The notes: generated by a model from the letters alone, not told the origin. A stretch of 64,000 nucleotides of DNA from Rhodococcus sp. (in: high G+C Gram-positive bacteria) (GCF_023264675.1 NZ_JAHFVG010000010.1:62001-126000), one strand, 5' to 3'; shown: positions 8,817 through 18,042, counted from the stretch's first letter. Numbers and translations are program-made.

Positions 8817-9368
8817 ATGCCTCGCAACAAACGACCCCAGGGGGCGGACGAGAAGAGAGATGAGATCGTCGCCGCCGCACGCCGACTGTTCGTCGACGGT
8901 GGATACGACGCAACATCGATGAACCGGTTGGCCACAGAAGCCGGGGTAGCGGCCAATACGATCTACTGGTACTTCCGCGACAAGGACGATGTCCTCATCG
9001 CGGTGCTGTCTGCGGTGATGGCCGAGGCGTGGCCGCAGTATCAGGACGTGGCCGATCGCCCGATCTCGGAGCGAGTGTTGTGGATCGTACGGAGGCTCAC
9101 GGAGATGAGCGGCTTGGTCACCACAGTGCATGCGCGAGTACCGCATTCTCCATCAATCGCCGAATGGCACAATAATTTTCACGTGCTCACCGGTAGTTTG
9201 TTCGGCGCCGAGCTCGAGGCCGCGGGTATTGCAGCTGACGCAATCGAGGCCGAGGTGATGATCGCGGTGTTCACAGTCGAGGGACTGCTCATGCACACAC
9301 AGGACGAGACCGAGCAGCGCGCGATCTGTACGGCGTTGGCGTCGCGGTGGCCGGCTCCCCAGACCTGA
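8817..9368 (+). CDS. TetR-family transcriptional regulator
   Basis: This 183-residue protein has a clear TetR helix-turn-helix near residues 12-58 (IVAAARRLFVDGGYDATSMN, then EAGVAANTIYWYFRDKDDVL) and a short helical effector domain. AAGGGG lies 9 nt upstream of the ATG. It diverges from the hydrolase/SDR operon, with two copies of a palindromic operator between them, so autoregulation and control of that operon are likely. Confidence 0.92.
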   Translation: MPRNKRPQGADEKRDEIVAAARRLFVDGGYDATSMNRLATEAGVAANTIYWYFRDKDDVLIAVLSAVMAEAWPQYQDVADRPISERVLWIVRRLTEMSGLVTTVHARVPHSPSIAEWHNNFHVLTGSLFGAELEAAGIAADAIEAEVMIAVFTVEGLLMHTQDETEQRAICTALASRWPAPQT

Positions 9369-9382
9369 GGCGTCAGGTGTCG

Positions 9383-9571
9383 TTACCCGCGCGATGGTGG
9401 ATCCGACGTCACGTCGCTGGGTTCGTGTACTTCTGGTTTCAATAGCGCTGTGACCGCCGAACTCACGTGGTTTCGCAACCATTGGTGCGCGGCGTCGGAG
9501 TCCGATCGTTGATGCCACACGCTCACGACATTCGGCGCTGACAGAGTCAGCGGGACCGTCCTGGTTATCAG
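9383..9571 (-). pseudogene. LysR regulator remnant (C-terminal fragment)
   Basis: The reverse strand encodes 62 residues ending in TAA that match the end of LysR effector domains: RTVPLTLSAP followed by the VSVWHQRSDSDAAHQWLRNH signature. No LysR N-terminus or helix-turn-helix exists upstream. The fragment instead runs straight into the 5'-truncated oxidoreductase remnant on the other strand at about 9560-9575. This is best explained by a deletion that removed most of a LysR gene and the start of its divergent neighbour. Confidence 0.65.
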
Positions 9572-9572
9572 G

Positions 9573-10193
9573 CCGAAGGCCGTCGAGCGGGCACTGTATC
9601 GCGGTCACGAGGTGCACGCTGTGGTACGCGATCCCGCGCGTTACGACGGGGAGGGCGTGCTCGCCGCGCGTGGAGTTCAGGTCCATCATGCCGACGTACA
9701 CGATCAAGCTGCCGTCGCCGCAGCGGTGCACTCGGTGGAATCTCTTGACTCCGTTGACGGGTCGAGCACGGTGGTGGTCTCCGCTCTGCGGGTCACCTCG
9801 GCGGCGCAGACCGGGACGCTGACTGCGGGCGCCGGTGCTCTGCTGGCGGCCGGGGCGCGGTACATCGTGTGGATGGGTGGTGTCGGTACGGGGAGATCCG
9901 ATCGAGTCGTCAGGTTGCCCACGCGACTGCTGTTGCCTGCAGTCTTCGGGGCCGAACTGCACGACAAGACCACCGCCGACGCGCGGATCCTCGATGCCGG
10001 GCACACTGTCGTGCACTGCGGAAGACTCGTCGACGGCATTGCGGACGGCTGGGGTTGGCTGCCGGTGTCCGGCATCCCCACTCGGTGGTGGCCCACCGAC
10101 ACACCGCGAGCTGCGGCAGCAGCGGTATTGGTCCAGCACGCCGAACTGTGCTCGGATACAACAGGTCTGGTTGTCGCTCAACGGGCCGTTTGA
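9573..10193 (+). pseudogene. NAD(P)H-binding (NmrA/SDR-like) protein, 5'-truncated
   Basis: The frame reads like an atypical SDR or NmrA-type NAD(P)H-binding protein from the first helix onward (AVERALYRGHEVHAVVRDPARYD, then strands with VVSALRVTSAAQTGTLTAGA and GARYIVWMGGVGTG). The N-terminal GxxGxxG nucleotide-binding loop that should precede AVERAL is missing, and no plausible start with a ribosome binding site is present; a GTG at 9612 would drop even more of the fold. The rest of the frame is intact, which suggests a recent loss. It may still be expressed as a truncated protein, but cofactor binding is unlikely. Confidence 0.65.
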
Positions 10194-10254
10194 ATCGACC
10201 AGCATCGCTGATCAACGCACAACACCGCGGCATAGAAGGCTGTCGGCGCTCCAA

Positions 10255-11454
10255 CTACGCCAACGCGGAACGCAAGTCGGCAATGAGATCATCGGCATCT
10301 TCCAAACCGACTGACAGACGAACAACCGAGTCGTTCAGCCCGATCTTCGATCGTGCTTCTGCTCCCATTGCGCGATGAGTTGTAGTCGATGGATGAGAAA
10401 TCAGAGACTTCGCATCGCCGAAATTGTTGCTGATATCGATCAACTGCAGGCGATTGAGCAACCGAAAGGCTGTCTTTTTCCCTGACTCGGTTGACTCCTG
10501 CAGCGACAAGGTTATGACCGTACCTCCGTTTGACATCTGCCGCTGTGCGAGATCGTACTGCGGGTGACTGGGGTGGTAGGGGTATCGCACCCACTCGACT
10601 GCATCTTCGACGCTCAAGTAGTCGGCGATCTTCGCGGCGCTTCGACTGGAGAAGTCGGTTCGCACCTGACTGGATTCAAGCCCCTTCGCTAGAACCCACG
10701 CATTGAACGGCGCCATCGTAGGTCCCGTATGCCTGACCATGTTACGTACGGGACCTTCGATGAAGTCTTTTGATCCGAGGATTGCGCCACCCATTACTCG
10801 GCCCTGGCCGTCGATCGTTTTGGTCGCGGAGTGAACAATGACGTCGGCACCATGCTGCAGTCCGTGCTGCATACCGACGGGAAGAAATCCGTTGTCCACA
10901 ACAACGGTCGCCCCTACCTCGTGTGCGAGGGCTGACACGGCAGCGATGTCGACCAATGTTTGCATTGGGTTGGACGGAGTCTCGAAGAACACGACAGCCG
11001 CCGGGTGTTGCAGCGCGTTCTGCCACTGGACAATGTCGTCTCCGTCGACGAAGACCGTTTCGACACCCCAGCTTGGAAGGATTTCGTTGCAGACTACGAA
11101 GCATGATCCGAAAAGGCTTCGGGCAGCAACCAGACGGTCTCCGGGCTTCAACAGAGCGGCCAAAGAGGTGAAGACTGCGCCCATGCCCGATGCGGTGGCG
11201 GTACAGGCTTCAGCGCCTTCCATGGCGCGGAGGCGTTCTTCGAACATCGCGGTTGTCGGGTTTCCGTACCGCGAATATACGAACCGGTCGATCTCACCGT
11301 TGAACGCCGCTTCCGCTGCCTCCGCAGACTCGTAAACATATCCAGAGTTGAGGAACAGCGCCTCGGATGTCTCGGAGAATTGCGTTCTCCGGTTTCCTGC
11401 GCGTACGGCTATCGTTGCCGGCTTCAAACTGTTCTGGGGCTCATGATGATTCAT
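10255..11454 (-). CDS. O-succinylhomoserine sulfhydrylase-like PLP enzyme (Cys/Met metabolism)
   Basis: This 399-residue fold-type I PLP enzyme of the cystathionine gamma-synthase family has the substrate-binding YSRYGNPTT motif, the ATASGMGAV cofactor loop, the aspartate of VVDNGF, and the Schiff-base lysine K212 in HSATKTIDGQGRVMGG. The GQGRVMGG block and overall pattern fit MetZ, which makes homocysteine from O-succinylhomoserine and sulfide. A methionine gamma-lyase-like role is possible. It lies downstream of a cupin gene on the same strand (31 nt gap), an unusual context for a housekeeping metZ, so this may be a paralogue. Confidence 0.8.
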   Translation of the reverse strand: MNHHEPQNSLKPATIAVRAGNRRTQFSETSEALFLNSGYVYESAEAAEAAFNGEIDRFVYSRYGNPTTAMFEERLRAMEGAEACTATASGMGAVFTSLAALLKPGDRLVAARSLFGSCFVVCNEILPSWGVETVFVDGDDIVQWQNALQHPAAVVFFETPSNPMQTLVDIAAVSALAHEVGATVVVDNGFLPVGMQHGLQHGADVIVHSATKTIDGQGRVMGGAILGSKDFIEGPVRNMVRHTGPTMAPFNAWVLAKGLESSQVRTDFSSRSAAKIADYLSVEDAVEWVRYPYHPSHPQYDLAQRQMSNGGTVITLSLQESTESGKKTAFRLLNRLQLIDISNNFGDAKSLISHPSTTTHRAMGAEARSKIGLNDSVVRLSVGLEDADDLIADLRSALA

Positions 11455-11485
11455 CGGATCGCATTCTATGACGATATGGCCGGCT

Positions 11486-11893
11486 TCACTCGTTCATGTA
11501 CCGCGGGACGAGCCCGGTGGTCGATCGGATGTGTTCGGGCAGTTCGTCCGTTCGGTTACCGGTATTGACCGTACCGGAGGGTTCGAACAGCATCACCGAC
11601 GCTCCGAGTATCGATCTGGGCTTATGTTCGACTCCGCGGCGAACGGTGAACACCGATCCTTGCTGCAGGTGGACACTGTGTTCGCTCCCGTCCTCGTCTC
11701 GCATCTCGATGTCGACATCTCCCGTCAAGACGTGGAAGAACTCGTCGGTGTCGACGTGGCGGTGCCACACGAATTCGCCCTTGATCTTCACTACGCGCAC
11801 GTCGTAGTCGTTGACGCGGGTCACGATACGGGGACTCCATTCGTCGTCGAAGGAGTCCAGAACTCGCGTGAGACTGATAGCTGTTTCGGTCAT
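11486..11893 (-). CDS. Cupin-domain protein
   Basis: This small cupin of about 135 residues has the first motif as FVWHRHVDTDEFFHVLTGDVDIEM, supplying two histidines and a glutamate for a metal, and the second as GSVFTVRRGVEHKP with the third histidine. The ATG at 11893 is preferred to a TTG 15 nt upstream. The gene precedes the MetZ-like gene on the same strand and diverges from the DJ-1/AraC regulator. Such single-domain cupins act as isomerases, dioxygenases or ligand binders; nothing here decides which. Confidence 0.82.
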   Translation of the reverse strand: MTETAISLTRVLDSFDDEWSPRIVTRVNDYDVRVVKIKGEFVWHRHVDTDEFFHVLTGDVDIEMRDEDGSEHSVHLQQGSVFTVRRGVEHKPRSILGASVMLFEPSGTVNTGNRTDELPEHIRSTTGLVPRYMNE

Positions 11894-11945
11894 GTCACCA
11901 TCGTGCAACTGCCTGAAGGTTAGCCGTGAGTGCTACAAATTGCAT

Positions 11946-12941
11946 ATGCCGAAAGATTTCTCGCACGACCGCCTTGCAGATGCTCTACACAAGGTTGTGG
12001 TAATCGTCGACGACAACTCGAACCCATTCGAATTGGGCTGTGCAAGCGAAATATTCGGGCTCGAACGCCCCGAAATCGGCAAGAGGCTCTATGATTTTCG
12101 CCTTTGCGCCCCGCACCCGACGACGCTCATGCGTGACGGCTTCTACACTCTGACCGGTGTTGCCGATCTCGACGCCGCCGAGGAAGCCGACACGCTGATT
12201 GTGCCGAACCGTCCCGACATCGAGGTGCCGCGTCGCCGCGAGGTGCTCGACTCCGTGCGCCGCGCACACGCCCGCGGTGCGCGGTTGATCGGGTTCTGCA
12301 GCGGTGCTTTCACCCTCGCCGAGGCAGGCGTACTCGACGGTCGCCGTGCCACTGCGCACTGGCAGTGGGCGGATAATTTTCGGTCCCGGTTCCCGACCGT
12401 CCTGTTCGAGGAAGACGTTTTGTATGTCGATGACGGCGACATCCTCACCGCAGCGGGAAGCGCTGCCGCCCTCGACCTCGGGTTGCACGTGGTTCGGCGC
12501 GATCACGGTGCCGAGATCGCCAACTCCGTCAGCCGACGCCTCGTTTTCAGCGCGAACCGAGACGGCGGGCAGAAGCAGTTCATCACTCACCCAGTACCCG
12601 CCGTCGACGAGTCGCTCGCTTCGGTAGCCCGGTGGGCATCGGAACATGCGAGCGAACCGATCACAGTCGCCGACCTTGCCCGCCGCGCGCACGTCAGTGT
12701 CGCGACTTTGCATCGCCGATTCCTAGCCCAGCTCGGCACCACTCCCTACGCGTGGTTGAGCCGCGAACGGGTTCGAATTGCTTGCCGCCTTCTCGAACGT
12801 GGCGATCTGAGCATCAGTGCCGTGGCCGCTGCGGCCGGTTTGGGAACCGCCACTACCCTGCGCACCCTCGTGAGACAGGAGACCGGTCTCACCCCCACCG
12901 CCTATCGACAGAGATTCGCTGTGGTCGATGCGAACCGATGA
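11946..12941 (+). CDS. GlxA-type AraC-family regulator with DJ-1/PfpI domain
   Basis: This 331-residue regulator joins an N-terminal DJ-1/PfpI amidotransferase-like domain (HKVVVIVDDNSNPFELGCA and the elbow GFCSGAFTLAEAG with its cysteine) to a C-terminal AraC domain with two helix-turn-helix motifs (VADLARRAHVSVATLHRRF and LSISAVAAAAGLGTATTLRTL). The family (GlxA, CdhR) activates catabolic genes for amines and other nitrogen compounds. It diverges from the cupin/MetZ-like pair, its probable targets. Confidence 0.9.
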   Translation: MPKDFSHDRLADALHKVVVIVDDNSNPFELGCASEIFGLERPEIGKRLYDFRLCAPHPTTLMRDGFYTLTGVADLDAAEEADTLIVPNRPDIEVPRRREVLDSVRRAHARGARLIGFCSGAFTLAEAGVLDGRRATAHWQWADNFRSRFPTVLFEEDVLYVDDGDILTAAGSAAALDLGLHVVRRDHGAEIANSVSRRLVFSANRDGGQKQFITHPVPAVDESLASVARWASEHASEPITVADLARRAHVSVATLHRRFLAQLGTTPYAWLSRERVRIACRLLERGDLSISAVAAAAGLGTATTLRTLVRQETGLTPTAYRQRFAVVDANR

Positions 12942-13395
12942 GCGATAGAACGAGGCCTGGATGTATGTGGGCGCACGCGTGGCGCTCGATGCAGCAGCCG
13001 CGCCTGAGCGAAACTCGTCAGCTTGAGGCAACGGGCCTCCCGCGAGTAGTCGTGAATCTCCGATGGCGCGCAGAACAGTGGTCATGACAACTCCGAATAT
13101 CGCGGCGTCGGCCGCGAATGTGTGTGCTGTACTCCGCGAGCGGTGGCGGCGCCGATTCCTCGTCCGCCTCCAGTCACTCGGTTCGGTCAATGAGACTGTC
13201 TCCATGCCGCTTCGACAACGTTGCCAATGCTGCAAGAGGTCCGTCGTGGAAGCTCTGACCAAATTCGAGACCACCTGACCAAGTTTTTCCCTGTGGTGAC
13301 GACTCGGGACGACTCGGACGGCGAAGGGAGGTGCCACTTGACCCGCCTCCAATTCGGTTACGGGGTAACACGTATCGGCTACATCGACGCGTTCG
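12942..13395. other. 454-base stretch without a recognised gene
   Basis: Several frames are open, including a minus-strand frame from 13352 that also runs back into the AraC gene, but none has a family motif, a good ribosome binding site or consistent codon use. The minus strand shows short plausible stretches (QSFHDGPLAALATLSKRHGD and MTTVLRAIGDSRLLAGG) that could be relics of a lost gene. I could not assign them. Confidence 0.5.
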
Positions 13396-13911
13396 TCAGT
13401 CGGCGGTCGCTAGGCGCGGGTCGAGGCGCGCGGCGACCTTGCGCACTGGATATCCGAGGCCCGACTGCCACCAGCGTCCCCACGCTCGTGGTCGTGTCGC
13501 GACTGCCACCGCAAGCGATGTCGGATCGTAGAAACTCACTCGACCCTTGACGAGGCCGTCGTCGAACCAGAAACGATCGCACGAAATCCAGGAGAGGGGT
13601 CGACCGGCGATGGTCCCGACGAGCCGAACCTCGATGTAGACGCCGTTGTCGTAGGTGTGTGCTTCGACGATCTCGCCACGCAGATCCGGCATGAGTGCGT
13701 AGACACGGGCGAAGAAGTTCAACATTCCCTCCGGCCCCACCGCGTCGGGATTCTGCGGCTGGACCGCCCGATACCGGGGATGGGTCAGCTCGGCGAGACG
13801 GGCGACACTCGCGAAGTTTCCGGCTTCGAAAGCCTCCGCGAAGAGTTCGATCCAGTGTTCCGGGCTCTCCACTCGAACGGGAAATCGGCCTACATCAGGA
13901 TGTTTCGGCAT
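13396..13911 (-). CDS. SnoaL-like / NTF2-fold protein
   Basis: This 171-residue protein follows the SnoaL-like pattern: an N-terminal helix (WIELFAEAFEAGNFASVARLAELTHPRYRAV split over residues 20-50), then GPEGMLNFFARVYALMPDL and beta strands ending DRFWFDDGLVKGRVSFYDP. The fold forms a small barrel used by polyketide cyclases, limonene-epoxide-hydrolase-like enzymes and many uncharacterised proteins. It diverges from the enoyl-CoA hydratase/acyl-CoA ligase operon, with the short inverted repeat CTTAGAATGCTAAG (13921-13934) between them. Confidence 0.75.
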   Translation of the reverse strand: MPKHPDVGRFPVRVESPEHWIELFAEAFEAGNFASVARLAELTHPRYRAVQPQNPDAVGPEGMLNFFARVYALMPDLRGEIVEAHTYDNGVYIEVRLVGTIAGRPLSWISCDRFWFDDGLVKGRVSFYDPTSLAVAVATRPRAWGRWWQSGLGYPVRKVAARLDPRLATAD

Positions 13912-13971
13912 AGGACGAAGCTTAGAATGCTAAGTCCATAAAAACAACTGAGGTCTGTTACGGTCACCGGT

Positions 13972-14964
13972 ATGACGACGAACGACGACTCCCTACACCG
14001 CCTCGGATTGGAAATCACGCAGCAGGGACGTGTGCTAACGGCTCGGTTGCACGGGGGCCCGCGAGGTGAACTCGGGCCGGAGATCGCAGCGGACCTCGAA
14101 GCGCTCGTTACGCGCGCAGAGGCCGACGACGGCGTCGGTGCCGTCGTGATCACGGGCACCCATCCCGAGCGATTCTCCGCGCATGCGAGCGTGCCCTGGC
14201 TGCAAGAGGCAGGCGCGGGCAGCCCGAATGTCTCGCCGCGCCTCGGATCGGCGGCCGTCCGCGCAGCCAAGATGACGCGCCGCATCCCCGGAGGGCGAAA
14301 GGCGGCCGGCTCGACTCCTCTGAGTGGAGTGCTAGAGGTGGTCGACTTCCATGACACGTTCATCCGAATGAACCTGTGCGGCGCGGTCTTCATCGCTGCG
14401 CTGAACGGATCTGCAATGGGCGGCGGCTCGGAGATCGCTCTGGCGTGCGACTACCGACTGATGGTCTCCGGTGACTACTTACTAGGTCATCCGGAGGTCC
14501 TGCTCGGCTTCCCGCCCGGCGGCGGCGCCACGCACCGCTTGACGAGGCTCGTAGGCCTGCAGAAGGCATTGAAGATCATGTTGGAGGGCGGCGCAGTCGA
14601 CCCCGAAACCGCGCTCGAGATCGGCTATGTCGATGAACTACTCGATCCCGACGACCTGCTGGACCGGGCCCACGAGCTGGCATCTCACTTGGCGACGCGG
14701 ATAAAGCCCGCAGTTGCCGCCGTCAAGCGCGCCACCTACGTCGGTGGTTCGACCGGCCTCGAAGCAGGCATGCGCGTGGAGAACGCCGAATTCTTTTCCA
14801 CTCTGACCAGACCTGAGGCACGGGCAGTGATGGCCGACTACATCGGCCGGACGATCGACACGGGTGACCTGCCGTTCTACGAGCCTGCCGATTATGCGAG
14901 AGCGCGCGCCGAAGGCTCGTACCGTAGTGCTTCGATCGGTGTATCGGACCGGGCGATCCGATGA
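13972..14964 (+). CDS. Enoyl-CoA hydratase/isomerase family protein
   Basis: This 330-residue crotonase-fold protein is longer than the usual ~260 residues. The first oxyanion segment is divergent (GTHPERFSAHASVPW), and an insertion of about 60 residues rich in Arg/Gly/Pro precedes AALNGSAMGGGSEIALACDYRLM, which is the well-conserved second oxyanion segment. The downstream GHPEVLLGFPPGGGATHRL loop holds the acidic residue expected in hydratases. Its stop overlaps the start of an acyl-CoA ligase (ATGA at 14961-14964), so both act in one acyl-CoA pathway. Confidence 0.87.
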   Translation: MTTNDDSLHRLGLEITQQGRVLTARLHGGPRGELGPEIAADLEALVTRAEADDGVGAVVITGTHPERFSAHASVPWLQEAGAGSPNVSPRLGSAAVRAAKMTRRIPGGRKAAGSTPLSGVLEVVDFHDTFIRMNLCGAVFIAALNGSAMGGGSEIALACDYRLMVSGDYLLGHPEVLLGFPPGGGATHRLTRLVGLQKALKIMLEGGAVDPETALEIGYVDELLDPDDLLDRAHELASHLATRIKPAVAAVKRATYVGGSTGLEAGMRVENAEFFSTLTRPEARAVMADYIGRTIDTGDLPFYEPADYARARAEGSYRSASIGVSDRAIR

Positions 14965-16421
14965 GCGTCGCGTCGCTCGTCCACGCGCGTGCCGAGGCCG
15001 ATCCTGTAGGCCGAGCAATCGCTGATGCGTCGGGGTCGTTGCTCAATCGTGAGCTCGTGGACCGCGTGGGGGCTGCTGTCGAACATCTCCAAGACCTGGG
15101 CCTGAAGCCGGGTGATGTGCTGGCTCTTCGCCTTCGCAATCGTCTGGAATTCGTCGTTCTGCTGTATGCCGCATGGAGTTTGGGGGCGGCTGTGACGCCG
15201 ATCAACCCAGGTCTGACGGCGGGCGAGGTGGAGCGGCAGATCCTCGACTCGGGGGCGCAGCTGCTGGTGTCAGGAGACGGATCGCCTTCGGTCCCCGTCG
15301 TCACGCTCGGGGTCGAGGAGCTTCGGACGGCTGCCAGAAATCGGCCTCTGGCCCCGACGCCCACCGATCCAGCCGCGTTGGCATTGGTCGTCTATACGAG
15401 CGGAACCACGGGCGCGCCGAAGGGAGTGATGCTCGATCACGCGAACGTCGACGCGATGGCGGGGATGTGCCTGCGCGGCCTCGAGCTGACTCCTGCAGAT
15501 CGCTGCTTGCTCGTTCTGCCGCTGTTCCACGTCAACGGGATTGTCGTCAGCGTGTTGGCCCCGCTGCTGGCCGGAGCGAGTGTCGTGATGGTCGAGCGCT
15601 TCGATCCCGCGACGTTTCTGGCGACGGTGCGGGACGAGCGGATCTCGTACTTCAGTGCCGTCCCCACGATTTTCGGCGTGCTCGAGGCGCTGCCGGCGAA
15701 CGCCGAGTTCGATACGTCCTCGGTTCGATTCGCCGTCTCCGGTGCCGCGCCGGCGCCGGGTGATCTGTTGGCGCGCTTCGAGACTCGTTATGGTGTCGTG
15801 ATTCTGGAGGGATACGGGCTGTCCGAAGGAACCTGCGCGACGACCATCAATCCGATCTCCGGCCAGCGTCGGGCTGGGACCGTAGGTCGGGTGATGGACG
15901 GGCAGGAACTGCGAATCTCCGCACCCGACGGCACCGATGTGCAAGCGGGCGACGAGGGCGAGGTCTTGGTGCGCGGCGCCAACGTCATGCGCGGTTATCT
16001 CGGTCGCCCCGACGCTACCGCCGATGTGCTCGTCGACGGATGGCTGCACACCGGCGACCTCGGCAGCCTCGACGGCGACGGCTATTTGACGTTGACCGGT
16101 CGGGCCAAGGACCTCATCATCCGCGGCGGTGAGAACATCTCCCCGAAGGAGATCGAAGACGTCATCGCGGGGGACCCCGGTGTTCAGGAAGTGGCCGTCG
16201 TCGGTGTGCCGGACGAGCATTGGGGCGAGATCGTCGTAGCCGTCGTACAACCTCGCTCCGGCTTCAGCATCGACGTCTCGTCGCTGGAGGCGCGATGCGC
16301 ACACCAGCTCGCGCCGTACAAACGCCCGACCAAGTACACGGTGTTGAGAGAGATGCCGATGACTCCGGTCGGCAAAATCGACAAGAAGGCACTTCGATCG
16401 GAGGGCGGCGGCTCGGTCTGA
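14961..16421 (+). CDS. AMP-binding acyl-CoA synthetase (long-chain/aryl acid-CoA ligase family)
   Basis: This 486-residue ANL-superfamily adenylating enzyme has the P-loop VYTSGTTGAPKGV, the A5 block GYGLSEG, the A7/A8 region WLHTGDLGSLDGDGYLTLTGRAKDLIIRGGENI and the A10 lysine motif MTPVGKIDKKAL. It converts a carboxylate to its acyl-CoA through an acyl-adenylate. The start overlaps the stop of the enoyl-CoA hydratase-like gene by 4 nt. Absence of the N-terminal extension of long-chain FadD proteins suggests a medium-chain or aromatic substrate. Confidence 0.92.
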   Translation: MSVASLVHARAEADPVGRAIADASGSLLNRELVDRVGAAVEHLQDLGLKPGDVLALRLRNRLEFVVLLYAAWSLGAAVTPINPGLTAGEVERQILDSGAQLLVSGDGSPSVPVVTLGVEELRTAARNRPLAPTPTDPAALALVVYTSGTTGAPKGVMLDHANVDAMAGMCLRGLELTPADRCLLVLPLFHVNGIVVSVLAPLLAGASVVMVERFDPATFLATVRDERISYFSAVPTIFGVLEALPANAEFDTSSVRFAVSGAAPAPGDLLARFETRYGVVILEGYGLSEGTCATTINPISGQRRAGTVGRVMDGQELRISAPDGTDVQAGDEGEVLVRGANVMRGYLGRPDATADVLVDGWLHTGDLGSLDGDGYLTLTGRAKDLIIRGGENISPKEIEDVIAGDPGVQEVAVVGVPDEHWGEIVVAVVQPRSGFSIDVSSLEARCAHQLAPYKRPTKYTVLREMPMTPVGKIDKKALRSEGGGSV

Positions 16422-16524
16422 GCCGAATCGCCGCGGTAGAAGCGATGGTGTGAAACACGGTGCACACCATCGCACTGCGCGGAGGCGATGTCAGGTCGAG
16501 GGAACCATCGACCGATTCACATGG

Positions 16525-16956
16525 TCAGGGCACCGAGAGTCCGAGTTCGCGGAGTCGATCCTCGTGCTGGGCGAACCAGGCCGTTTCTTCCCCGGGCGCG
16601 GGCATGATCAGACCGGCCTCCATCGCCACGCGGGGGTCTACCTCTTCGATCGCCATCAGCAGCTCGCCCTCGGTCTGCCCTGTCTCCGTGGTCCACATCT
16701 CGGCGAGGTCGCGTAGCAACGCTTGTCGCACGGCGATCTCGCGGCCCGCGCGCACCTGTCCGACGATGATCGTGGTGCGGGACGGTTCTCCAGCGGTGAA
16801 GAGACGGCCGGCCGGGACGTCGTGGAAGAGTACGTTGACGAACAGCTTCGGTGCACCGGTGTTCACCATGTGAATCCTTGTGATCTCGTTGGCAATTCGG
16901 TGGCGGAGTTCATCGGAGAGCAGGTTCTCGGGTGCAGTCACCTGATACAGGGGCAT
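16525..16956 (-). CDS. Tautomerase-superfamily protein (cis-CaaD-like)
   Basis: This 143-residue protein begins MPLYQVT, placing the proline that acts as the catalytic base of the tautomerase superfamily at position 2, exposed once the initiator Met is removed. Its length and the two-repeat pattern (TRIHMVNTGAPKLFVNVLFHDV in the first half, EMWTTETGQTEGELLMAIEEV in the second) fit fused cis-3-chloroacrylic-acid-dehalogenase/MSAD-type tautomerases rather than the 62-residue 4-oxalocrotonate type. It diverges from the alpha/beta hydrolase at 17086. Confidence 0.82.
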   Translation of the reverse strand: MPLYQVTAPENLLSDELRHRIANEITRIHMVNTGAPKLFVNVLFHDVPAGRLFTAGEPSRTTIIVGQVRAGREIAVRQALLRDLAEMWTTETGQTEGELLMAIEEVDPRVAMEAGLIMPAPGEETAWFAQHEDRLRELGLSVP

Positions 16957-17085
16957 GGTGGTCTCGTTTCGTCGGGAGAGGGCGCGATATCGCGCCGGAG
17001 GCGATGGTCGACGCCGTGTCGTCGTCCTTGCCGACCGTACCAGACCTGGGTTGTATATTTGCACTCAGATGGTTAGCCTCGTCAC

Positions 17086-18042
17086 ATGCCAGCAGCAAGA
17101 GAGCCAATCAGTAAGCACGACATCGGATTCCCATCGGCTGGAGGGGAGTGTTGCGCCTCGCTGTTTCTGCCGGAGGGCACCGGTAGGCCACCCATCGTCG
17201 TGCTCGGCCACGGGATCGGCGGTTCGCACGAAGATGGACTAGAGCCATTCGCGCGTCGATTCGCGGAGGCGGGAATTGCCGCCCTTGCCTTCACCTATCG
17301 ACACTTCGGGGGCAGTAGCGGTCCACCGCGTCAACTGCTGGACATCGAATCTCAATTGACGGACTGGGCGGCCGCGGTGTCGTACGTCCGCAGCCTGCCC
17401 GCCGTCGATACCGACCGTGTCGCACTCTGGGGTACCTCGTTCGGTGGCGGCCACGTGATCGAGGTGGCCGCGCGCGATGAAAAGATCACCGCGGTCGTGA
17501 GCCAGAACCCGTTCACCGACGGTCTCGCCGCGGTCCGAGCAGCAAACCCGAAAAGCCTGGCACGCAGCGCCATACCCGCGATGCGTGATGAGATCGCCCG
17601 CCTACGAAAGACGAACCCGGTCGAGATCGCCATTGTCGGTCCGCCCGGCTCCACGGCGGTCATGACATCACCGGACTCGGACGACGGCTACCGCGCACTC
17701 ATTCCCGCTGGCCATCCGTTCCACAACGGAATCGCAGCGCGTTTCATGAATCGCGTGCCGCTGTACCGGCCGGGTCGCTCCGCGAAAAAGGTGAGTGCTC
17801 CCATCCTGTTCTGCATCTGCGATCAGGACGCGGTCGCCCCCGCCCGGGCCGCTGCCCGCTGGGCGGCGACGGCCCCGAGGGGAGAGATCAGGCGCTACCC
17901 GGTTGGTCACTTCGATATCTACCGCGGCCAGGCATTCGAGCAGGCCGTCCGAGACCAGACGGCCTTCCTGGCACGGCACCTCAGGGTTCCGGAATCAAGC
18001 GCGCCTCAGGCGCCGCCGGCAACACTCCCGGTACCGGACTGA
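17086..18042 (+). CDS. Alpha/beta hydrolase, paralogue of the 7.8-kb hydrolase
   Basis: This 318-residue hydrolase has the oxyanion segment VVLGHGIGGSHED, a nucleophile elbow GTSFGGGH (serine) and a C-terminal RRYPVGHFDIYRG bearing the catalytic histidine. It shares long blocks with the product of 7793-8707, including the YRHFGGSSGPPRQLLDI/YRHWGVSDGQPRRILDI region, so the two are paralogues. It would act on a cytoplasmic ester, lactone or thioester. No signal peptide is seen. Confidence 0.85.
   Translation: MPAAREPISKHDIGFPSAGGECCASLFLPEGTGRPPIVVLGHGIGGSHEDGLEPFARRFAEAGIAALAFTYRHFGGSSGPPRQLLDIESQLTDWAAAVSYVRSLPAVDTDRVALWGTSFGGGHVIEVAARDEKITAVVSQNPFTDGLAAVRAANPKSLARSAIPAMRDEIARLRKTNPVEIAIVGPPGSTAVMTSPDSDDGYRALIPAGHPFHNGIAARFMNRVPLYRPGRSAKKVSAPILFCICDQDAVAPARAAARWAATAPRGEIRRYPVGHFDIYRGQAFEQAVRDQTAFLARHLRVPESSAPQAPPATLPVPD

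Noticed and set aside
12723-13352. Minus-strand open frame of about 200 codons after the AraC gene
   Set aside because: It overlaps the conserved AraC C-terminus, has low-complexity Arg/Ser stretches and no recognisable domain, so it is more likely chance than a gene.
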